Shown here piece by piece: positions 20,040-27,525 of a DNA stretch of 27,525 bases. Each line of letters begins with the position of its first letter. The first letter of the stretch is position 1. The DNA is taken from NCBI RefSeq assembly GCF_000275845.1, contig NW_006766942.1, positions 1 to 27,525 on the forward strand, read 5' to 3'. A program made the translations under genes and the position numbers. The notes under the pieces were generated by a model. It saw nothing but the letters and a program-made list of their open reading frames with translations. It made no database searches and was not told the origin of the DNA. The DNA comes from Dichomitus squalens LYAD-421 SS1. Lineage: Eukaryota > Basidiomycota > Agaricomycetes > Polyporales > Polyporaceae.

Positions 20040-21675
20040 CCTCTCGAGCGTCCCTGGGGTCGTACGGGGAGGTGCTGCGCCTCCAGCTGACACATTGTCT
20101 GAGACCAGTCCTGTCGCATACGCTCGAGTGCTCGTTGAGTGCAGCACAGGCGCTGGATGTACGCGGCGTGAAGCCGGGTACGCAAGGCAATGGCGACTCG
20201 TAAGGGCGCGAGATCGCCTTTTAATAGAGCCCTATGGTTTATGCGTCAGCGTGGCGAGAGTACGGATCTATGTATCATGATGCGGCGAGCTCCGCTTGAC
20301 AACCGAGTCCTAAACAATACGTGCTATCCGGGAAACCCGTGTTGGATGTGGTTGAGCGCCAACAGAGTGCACTGAACTGGCGAAAGTCGAGTGAGCAAAA
20401 CGGGTCCCATGAGGTTAGCCCGGTCACAAAGCGGCATGACGCTCATCTTTGCCCTAGGGAGTCTGCGACAGGGCACTCCCCTTGTCGCACTCCTCGTGTC
20501 TCTAGACAGCCTAGTAGATCGCAAACGCACCGATAACTTCGCCTGGATACAGCTTGATATAAAGAAGACTTTGTAGACATTCGGCCACTTTTTGACGAGC
20601 TCTCGCGGATTTGAAGGCGGCGTTCTGATGCAGGTCGGGATTTGGCGAGATGCTTTCATTTTGCGAGCCTGCAGTTTCGGCCGTAACTATGAAGTTTCGA
20701 TGAGACCTGACAGGGGAGAGAGTTGGCTGAGTATATACGCCGTGAAGTGGATCATGTCTCATGCGGATTCGGAAGCAATCAGGCAGCACAGGAAATCGTC
20801 GCTAGCGCTTAGACCAACTGAGACGACGACGACGATCATAACGATATGTATCCACCCACTGTCTGGTGCGCCCCCTTCTCTTCTGAGCTCCTGCTGGACG
20901 AGGATCAGCTCGAACGGTGATGCAGGCCCTGCGTGGCGTTCTAGATCAGCCATATCAAGCCCGACGGAGGAGAAAGGATCGGAAGCACGTACATGTGATG
21001 GCGTCCTATGCGTATGCTTGGAACGTAGGGTCTCATCTGGGATTGCTGTGAGTATGCAGACAATGCTGCACTCCTTTGCTTGAGCATCACCGAACGTGTC
21101 GAACAACTGAAGTAGTGCGGTGCATGTGCATACCTTGATGTTGACTTCCAGGCATGGAGGCAGCGCAGTATGCAACGAACCAGGAGTAGACGTACTTAGA
21201 TTTGATTTGATGATTCTCCAGGCGTGTAACGAGTTATTGTTAGAGACATATTGGAGTCGATGATGGTGGCCATGGCGGTGAGGTCCCATATCACGAGGGA
21301 TGGATGTTCTCTTGGCATATATATCCACTATATGGGGTAGCTAGCGTTTTGATGCTTATATTAGAGATACAATAAGTACGAAGGAGCGGATCAAGGTGCA
21401 TCAAGGTCGACATTACTTACTTCAAGCGCTTAGCCGCGATATGGTTGTGTTTGGCAAACATAGCGCGTGAGGTCACAAGCACCTGACATAAAGTCACCAC
21501 CGTTCTTTATGCAGGCGGTTACACCTGGCTTCTCGCGAGTCCGTCATCGCTCCGCGCAGGGCTTCCATCCGGCCTTCGCTATTTACTCTCTTCGCGTGCG
21601 TATATGAGTGTGTTTTGGAGTCGGAACCTACTAAGGAACCTTCCACAGTGACCGCTTTAGGCCACACGGACCCGA
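20040..21675. other. Gene-poor stretch between two divergent genes
   Basis: About 1.6 kb between the ART-like gene (-) and the Sld7-like gene (+). The longest frame, 20759-21328 on the minus strand (189 residues, containing ELILVQQELRREGGAPDSG and a run of hydrophobic residues), has no recognised domain and no convincing splice partners. It might be a small orphan gene, but I cannot support it. Confidence 0.5.
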
Positions 21676-24003
21676 ATGGATTCGACCCCATCCAAAACAA
21701 ACGCGCCCGCACACCGACTACTCTACCGTGGCTCTCTCTCTCTCCCTGACTCTCACCTCCTCCTCGACGGCCTAAGCTTTACACTCAAGACTGCGCATAC
21801 CCACGGGAGCCCCGCATTGCTCGACAACACCCTCGCGCTCACCCTCGAGAGTTTGCGCGGTCGCAATCTGCACTTGATCGGGACCGTCCGAGTCAAGGAC
21901 CTGTGGATCGAGCCCCCACCGGCAGATATCAGCGTGTGCGATATTATCCGTAGTGCAGTTGTGATACTGAAGAGACGCTATACTGATGCGAAACCCACAG
22001 CGATGTCCATCCCGACGCGACTCTGACGCGTATATACCTCGAGAACCTCTTCTGCCTCAACCCGATCGCGTCCCCGGACGGCAAGGCGGACCATGGCATC
22101 CGCGTCAGCCTCACCGACAACAGTGAGTGCTATTAATCACTTGTACGGAGTGTTGATCCCCGTGCGTGGCTCCGCCGCTATGGTGATGTCCCTGCTTGAG
22201 CCGTGCCTAGGGTTAGACACGGGTCACGAACCCGTGCGGATTTGGCTTTGAGACGTGTATTTGGGATACGGCTGCAGTACGGCTATTTGCTTGTCGCCAG
22301 AGATGGTTTTCAAGACTTCTTTGTGGGCACTGCGTCCACTGACAAGCAGATAGCCGTTAATGGAATCACCTCGATGTATAGAGGGGCCCTTCCACCGCAG
22401 TGCAACGAAGTTACTCCTAACCAATGGGTCCAAGGGTACTCTCCTTCGGGTACGGGTTTTCGTCGGGTCGACCGAACTTTGACCCGTACTAGTACCGCAC
22501 GGGTATATACCCCGACCCGAAGCAGGTCTACCCCACCCGTGTCCATCCTTAGGACCCGTGTCGTGATGCACATGGGTGTACGCGGTCTACCACAAGCTAA
22601 AACACGCATATATGCACATCAGTGTGGCGCCGCACGCGCATCGATCCACCTTGATACGAATGTCTTACGCATATAGTCACATGTCTCGTCGACGCCGAGG
22701 TAAATCCGCCTTGGGTACGGGTTCGTGTCAAGTTTTGTGTATACAGTCGTGACTCGTTTCCGACCAAGTCAGGTGTGTACGCACGGGTACAATTACAGAG
22801 TAGGTCAAAACGCGTGTGTGTCGTGTCCATCCTCAGGTATGTCCGATATGGACACGGTCTCTGTTGTGACTATATGCGTTCGCCTCAGTAGGTCCTGCCG
22901 GTGAAGCGCGTATACCAACCTTCTCAACCAACTTGTCATCCCTCCCATCCGCCCATAATCCGAGTCAGAACGCTAACGACCCTGCACCGCAGACGACCCT
23001 GACACGCCAGATCTCATCATCTATGGCCAGCTCCGCCCCTCTCCCCCTCCATCTTCTGCTTCTTCCTCTTCTGCCAGCCCGCCATCGCCAGCGACAGCAT
23101 CGACCTCACACGCCCCGCCACAAACGCTCCACGTCCTCGCAGCGCGGATCCTGCCCGCCCCGCCACCGCCACCCTCCTTCCGCCTGCCGCGCCCGGACGA
23201 CCCCACCCCGCGCCGGCCCCCGCCCGCATTCGGCTCCGGGGCGAAGCGCAAGCGCGAGTCCGTTCCGTTCGACCTCTCGGACACCAAAGGCAGCGAGAGA
23301 AGCAAACGCACGAAGTCTACCGCAGATGCGAATGGCACCGGGAAGGGCAAGGGGCGCGCGACGGCGATGGACGAAGAGGCGATGCGGCGGGCCGCGGCGG
23401 AGACGATGGTGCGTATCCCGCCGCCGCACCTGCTGCAGAAGGCTGCATCGGGCTCGGCGGTCGCGGCGGCGCTGGGGAAGGACGCGCGCGTCGGTGCCGG
23501 GAGGGACAAGGATGTGTTCAAGGTGCCGAACGTGCCGATACGCCGGACAGCCTCCGAGGCGGACGTGTTCGGGGGCCCTAGCGTGAGTGCGGGCAGTGGT
23601 AGCAAGGGGAAGGAGAGAGAGAAGGAGAAAGTCGAGAGCGTGGAGAGGGAGAACCGGAACGTGAGTCATGCTGTTTTCTGGAGGGATACGTTCGGTCTGC
23701 TGACTGCCCTCGCCTTGCCTCTTGACCGGTGACTTGTGCAGACGGTGAAGCGGGCGGTCACGAAGGCCCTCGCGCGGGAGGGCGTCGGCAAAGGGCACGC
23801 CGAGTTCAAGGAGCTGTTCCAGATGGTGTACCATGGCGCGTGCTTTGCGCTTGTGAGTCGCCCCTCTTCTCAGCGCGGATGTCTTACTGACGAACATGTT
23901 GGACCAGCGACGGAGGTTAGGTATTGGGGCGCTGGACGCGCAGACGATTGAGCACTTTGTCGACGCGCATATACGGATGTACGTCAACGACGCACCGTCG
24001 TAG
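21676..24003 (+). CDS. Putative Sld7-like replication-initiation protein, five exons, 418 aa
   Basis: Exons: 21676-21935, 22001-22122, 22993-23660, 23742-23852, 23908-24003, all in frame. The N-terminus has HRLLYRGSLSLPDSHLLLDG and VRVKDLWIEPP, followed by LTRIYLENLFCLNP. A Ser/Pro-rich disordered middle contains a basic KRKRE cluster (about 213-217), a likely nuclear signal. The C-terminus (exons 4-5, residues about 351-418) reads RAVTKALAREGVGKGHAEFK, then MVYHGACFALRRRLG and EHFVDAHIRMYV, which resembles the helical C-terminal domain of Sld7 that helps Sld3 load at origins. This assignment is from pattern memory and is moderate. No catalytic motif is present, as expected for a scaffold. 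Intron 1 uses a GTGCGA donor. Intron 2 is 870 nt and repeat-rich, while the other introns are 55-81 nt. Confidence 0.6.
22203..22870. repeat. ACCCGT/ACGGGT-rich insertion inside intron 2 of the Sld7-like gene
   Basis: Nine copies of ACCCGT or ACGGGT lie between about 22215 and 22800, in both orientations, with near-palindromes such as ACGGGTCACGAACCCGT and repeated GTGTCCATCCT(T/C)A. The left side begins CTAGGGTTAGACACGGGT and the right side, reversed, CCTGAGGATGGACACG, which are loosely similar ends. This looks like a degraded non-autonomous DNA transposon, perhaps hAT-like. No exact target duplication was found, so the boundaries are approximate. Confidence 0.5.
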
Positions 24004-24905
24004 TAGCGGATGTGTTCAACTAGTGCGTGTGCTATATCTATCCTTATCGAACCTATACATCACGACGACGGCTCCACGGAAGGCCCGTGCCGGATCCTGG
24101 CAGAGAATACATTGCGAGCTCTGGAGTCACCTTTCAGCCGTGTCGCTGCTGACCTGCATAAATGACAGGGCGGTCAGTGGCGTATTTGGGCATCTCTTCG
24201 ACTCTGTCCCTCTGGGGGAGGTTTTGGTCCAATGCGGTATGCCAGACTGGCTGCATAGGCACCCAGCTGCGAGCTTCGCATCTACGTCAATACGTATTAT
24301 CGCCGGCGTACATGCTCCCCCGGATGCGAGATGTCCGGAAGGCCTATCAGGGCCAGTCCTAGGAATGATGCATGGAATCACCAAAAGCAGCCGTATCGTC
24401 GTCCGGCCCGGGGCGGAGGTGGATCGGGCATATTCCATCATCGCACGGCGCGGTCTTCTCCTGAAGTCGAGACACCCCAGGTGTAGCACCCTGACCTATT
24501 GGTCGTCGTCGCGTGTCGTCTCGTGCCATATGGATAGTAGGTAGCAAGTCAACATACGAGGGTTCTGGCACCTGGTAGCGAACCTGACGGTCGTTCTGCA
24601 GTCGGAGCTACTCCGACATCGGACTCTTTTATCGACAAAAATAGTTTGTGCTGTACGTGCCCCTTTCTTGCAGCATAGCTATGTGGTCGTCGGACTGAAC
24701 AAACCCTGAGGGTTGCAGTGCTCTGGTGCCGCGCCCATGCTGATCGTCCCCGACGATTTTCAATGACAGCACTACTAGCTGACAGGGTCGTTTCCGCGGT
24801 CGAATGGTGAACACCGCGCACAGCCAGACGGACTCTTGGTGGGTACTTAGACTCGGTCTATCCAAGCGGCCCTCCCATTGACTCCTTCCTACTCTATCCT
24901 TCGAC
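24004..24905. other. Intergenic stretch, nothing recognised
   Basis: Short open frames on both strands (for example 24127-24489 - and 24629-25009 -) show no known motif. The last part must hold the promoter of the DUF6533-type gene. Confidence 0.5.
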
Positions 24906-26594
24906 ATGACTATCATCAATGATGAACTGGAGCTATCTAGGGTCATGCGAGTACGGGTCGATATCGCCATGATAAGTCTGTGTCCTTCGAGTCTAGTAAT
25001 CTGTAACAACTCAAAGGCTAATATACCTATCTATCAGCGCTCGTCCTCTACGAGCATCTTCTACTTATGCATAGCGAGCAGAGACTACTACGAACAGATG
25101 CCTCGAGTGGATTCCGGGGGCTTGCTTATACCAAGCTGCCATACCTTCTCAACAAGGGTCTATTATGGATACGATGCATAGTGGTCATATACGCTGATCT
25201 GATGAACCAGGATGACCTTGTGAGCTCTTCGTACTATAGCGGTTCTATGTGCACTGATGAGGAGCGGCGCAGGAGTGAGTAGAACCTTGTTTGGCGAAAC
25301 CTCACTGAACCGACTCCGACCGATTTTCAAAACCATTAGTTGTGGCCTACCTCAAATACTACTCCTTGTAACCGGTGTTCTAATCTATGTTGTTTGGAGC
25401 GGTGAGTGTGTCGCTGAACTGCGGCTAAACAATCGCTGAAACTAAGCCAACGCTAGTTACGCCAGTCGTCCAGACAAACGCCCTCCTTAATCACGCCGTA
25501 ATTCTTCCTCCCGTCATACTGGTTGCCGCATGGCTGCCAGCAGCTGTAGACACCGTTAGGATCAAATCACCAGTTGGCATCACTGGTCATGCGGCTTACC
25601 AGAGCATCGATCTAGTATATGTATGCGAGGACAACGACAACCACGGATTTCAACTTCGCTGTATCCGCCTACTGCAATTCACGCAGTCGCGCTCCCCACG
25701 AAGTCTCCACCTCGTGAGCTTCCCTTTCCTGAGCTTCATACCGAGTCACTGAGAGAACATTTGCAACTAGGTGTGAGTCATAACATCGCATACGGTTGTT
25801 CATTCTTTATTAACCTCCTAGCTATTCTGAAGTACTCGTAGCCAGTCACATTGTGGCCATACTCATGGACTCCTCTGTATTTGCAATTCTCTGGTGGAAA
25901 ACTCGTTTTATTGTTGGCCCCACACGTACACTCGACATCTTCGAAAACTCCGAGTGGGCAGAGCGGTTACGCGAACTCGTCATCAACGGTCAGAGGCCCT
26001 CACCGTATATCTCGTCCTCACCCGACGAAATACTGACTGGACCCGAGTATACCAACAGGTGGTATTCATGTTCTGTACGTCCATGGCCTTAGCATGCATT
26101 TAGGCTGATGATCGGACCCTTGACCATCAACCATCCAGGATTCTCTCCATGATGAACGTCCTGTCTACACTCTCATCACTGACGGGTTTTCTCAACTGGC
26201 TCATTTCTGAAGTTGACATGCCGTAAGAAACCCCGTAGATTCTATGACAGCAAAGCTGCAGCACTCACAATGAATGCCTCACAGGTTGACAGCCCTTTTG
26301 TTTTCCCGCGCATACTTGGAGCGTGCTGATACGGGGGAAGAGGACGACGAAGACCATCCCATAGCACCACCTTCATCCACAGTGGAGACGTTGAACTTCA
26401 CGATCACCCCGCTCGCACCAGAGACTGTCAATACTAACGAGGCTAGAGAGGTTGAATCGCTTGAATGGGAAATTTATGGGAACATGGATAGGAACGGGAA
26501 CATGGATAGGGACGGGGAGACGATCTCGCAACTGTCTTATCCCGAGCAAGAATCATCCACAATATTCTGGGGTGACACTCCCGTATCTCAATAG
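24906..26594 (+). CDS. DUF6533-type multi-pass membrane protein, multi-exon, middle junctions unresolved
   Basis: Exon 1 is 24906-24975 (MTIINDELELSRVMR...), joined across a 62-nt intron to an exon from 25038 reading LVLYEHLLLMHSE and AYTKLPYLLNKGLLWIR. That is the pattern of the fungal DUF6533 N-terminal membrane domain. Further pieces follow in order: CGLPQILLLVTGVLIYVVW (about 25340), ALLNHAVILPPVILVAAW (about 25470), VAILMDSSVFAILWWKTRF (about 25855), then 26139-26222 (ILSMMNVLSTLSSLTGFLNW) spliced to 26285-26594 (LTALLFSRAYLERADTGEED...), ending at TAG 26592-26594. The order and spacing fit the family's seven-helix layout and its late LTA-LL-SR motif. The hydrophilic tail has a small repeat, GNMDRNGNMDRDGE. 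I could not join the middle exons in frame with consensus sites, so partial decay is possible. Function of the family is unknown; the protein is membrane-bound. Confidence 0.55.
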
Positions 26595-27013
26595 GGACAT
26601 GTGCATGTGAGTCGGACTTCGTTTCAGCGTTAAAATGGTAGTAGTAACCACGATCTCCTTGCCCTTTGCCTGTAGATGGAACATGTTCTGGACACGACGA
26701 TATAGACCGTGCGAGTGCTCAAGCTCATTTGACTGAGATTATAGAGACTATCGAGTTCGGCCAATCAACATTGTTGGTTACCTCAACAAGTCAAGGTGAT
26801 CTTTTCTCCAATCAATACACAACTGTGCAGAGCAAGATGCAGACGCGTTCTCCAGAAGTACTGTTAGTACAAGGCACTGTATATTAAGGGCTCTACATGC
26901 GTACTCGTGCAGCTTGTATCTTTGCACCAAGCTCTGCGCAGCAGACCAAGGATCGTTCACTGCCCTGTCCCATCCAACCAGAGTATACTCAGCAAGATTT
27001 GGGAGTACCTTGT
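26595..27013. other. Stretch between the membrane protein gene and the right LTR
   Basis: A 73-residue frame at 26666-26887, after a possible acceptor (CCTGTAG), could be an extra 3' exon or chance. No reverse transcriptase, RNase H or integrase fragment is seen upstream of the LTR. GATTTGGGAGTACC just before it is only weakly like a polypurine tract, so a solo LTR is more likely than the 3' end of an element. Confidence 0.4.
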
Positions 27014-27525
27014 TGTTGAACTTGGACTTATCCGGTACGGACTACACGAGGCTATGCGTCTCCTAGCGCTTAGCTGTAGTCGCTTATGTAGTATGTTACC
27101 ATATTTGGGACTCTCTGCTCGTGTACTATAGCTATGTTTCCGGACTCTTCTGGTACTGTCTAGGACAATCCGTACTACTCCAGAACGGTCTAGACAGGTC
27201 TATGCCTTACTCATCTCTTACTCATCGTATGGTGCGATACATCGCAATTCTTTCACCATCGTATTATTCATCGCACTATGGTACATGTGACTAACCACTC
27301 TTCGATTAGTCATGGACACTTCTCTGTAGTATATAAGGACTTCAGATTGCGTCCTCCCTCTTCAGTCTTTCCTTACTGACTGAAGAGTGAGTACTTCGTT
27401 ACCTTTACCTCTAACTTGTAGTTACTTACTTAACCTTTGTAGTCTTGCTTCGACTCTAGGTACAGTTGGTTACTGCAATATAGTCTTTCCTTACTGACTG
27501 AAGATCTTGCTTCGACTCTAGTCGG
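27014..27525 (+). mobile_element. Long terminal repeat, right copy, cut by the window end
   Basis: Direct repeat of the left LTR (97.8% over 507 bases). The probable start is TGTTGAACTTGG at 27014, or TGTTGTTGAAC at 27011. The window ends about 20 bases before the LTR 3' end. The TATA box (27330-27337) and CTTCAGT/ACTGAAG hairpin (27360-27385) are intact. Confidence 0.8.

Noticed and set aside
20759..21328. 189-residue minus-strand frame as a gene
   Set aside because: No recognisable motif, poor codon character and no plausible promoter or splice partners, so it is only mentioned within the intergenic entry.
22933..23586. 217-residue Arg-rich plus-strand frame and the overlapping minus-strand frame of 293 residues
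   Set aside because: Both are shadows of exon 3 of the Sld7-like gene; only the third frame joins exons 1, 2, 4 and 5 coherently.
11474..24003. A biosynthetic gene cluster formed by the cyclases and neighbours
   Set aside because: The cyclase pair sits among housekeeping genes with no backbone synthase, transporter or cluster regulator.
1..27525. Matching ends as evidence of a circular molecule such as a plasmid
   Set aside because: The 507-base overlap has 11 substitutions, which assembled ends of one circle would not show, and the content is ordinary intron-rich nuclear genes.
1..27525. A single giant 27-kb retrotransposon carrying host genes between its LTRs
   Set aside because: There is no primer-binding site after the left LTR, no convincing polypurine tract before the right one, and no gag, reverse transcriptase, integrase or RNase H sequence anywhere between.
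1..27525. CRISPR arrays, rRNA genes or tRNA genes
   Set aside because: Read on both strands; no regularly spaced direct repeats, rRNA-like blocks or paired tRNA A and B boxes were seen.

Overview
The window reads as nuclear DNA of a filamentous basidiomycete, most likely a wood-decay polypore or a close relative. The evidence is: genes split by many short (mostly 38-82 nt) GT-AG introns, compact spacing on both strands, about 50-55% GC coding DNA, and protein families typical of Agaricomycetes (a DUF6533-type membrane protein, cyclase-family enzymes, a lineage-expanded polypore protein). The species cannot be named from the sequence alone.

Layout. Positions 1-527 and about 27014-27525 are two direct copies of the same LTR (11 mismatches in 507 aligned bases, no gaps). 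Just inside the left LTR is a GC-rich foldback, then a gene-poor stretch that holds an 846-bp non-autonomous Mutator-like element (1342-2187) with 117-bp terminal inverted repeats and a perfect 9-bp target duplication. A complete 17-exon CHL1/DDX11-type Fe-S DNA helicase gene follows (4773-8644, +). Next comes a one-exon member of a polypore protein family broken by a single in-frame TGA (9248-10030, +), then a small three-armed palindrome (10650-10724).

On the minus strand, a two-exon disordered protein of unknown function (11474-12291) lies downstream of a complete six-exon glucosidase II alpha subunit gene (12649-15858). Glucosidase II shares a 281-bp divergent promoter with the first of two tandem, intronless, 229-residue cyclase-family (kynurenine-formamidase-like) enzymes (16140-16829 and 17210-17899, +). 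Converging on them is a multi-exon gene for a secreted PARP-like ADP-ribosyltransferase-fold protein (18136-19810, -) with its own TATA box and a 5' UTR intron. A five-exon gene with a Sld7-like C-terminus (21676-24003, +) carries an 870-nt intron full of ACCCGT/ACGGGT repeats. A DUF6533-type membrane protein gene (about 24906-26594, +) precedes the right LTR.

How they work together. This is not an operon or an obvious cluster. CHL1 and the Sld7-like protein are both replication/cohesion factors, and glucosidase II is an ER glycoprotein-processing enzyme; these are housekeeping. The cyclase pair, the secreted ART-like protein, the DUF6533 protein and the TGA-broken family member are accessory genes. 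The most novel-looking items are the secreted ART-like gene, the covarying hairpins inside the Mutator-like TIRs, and the three-armed palindrome.
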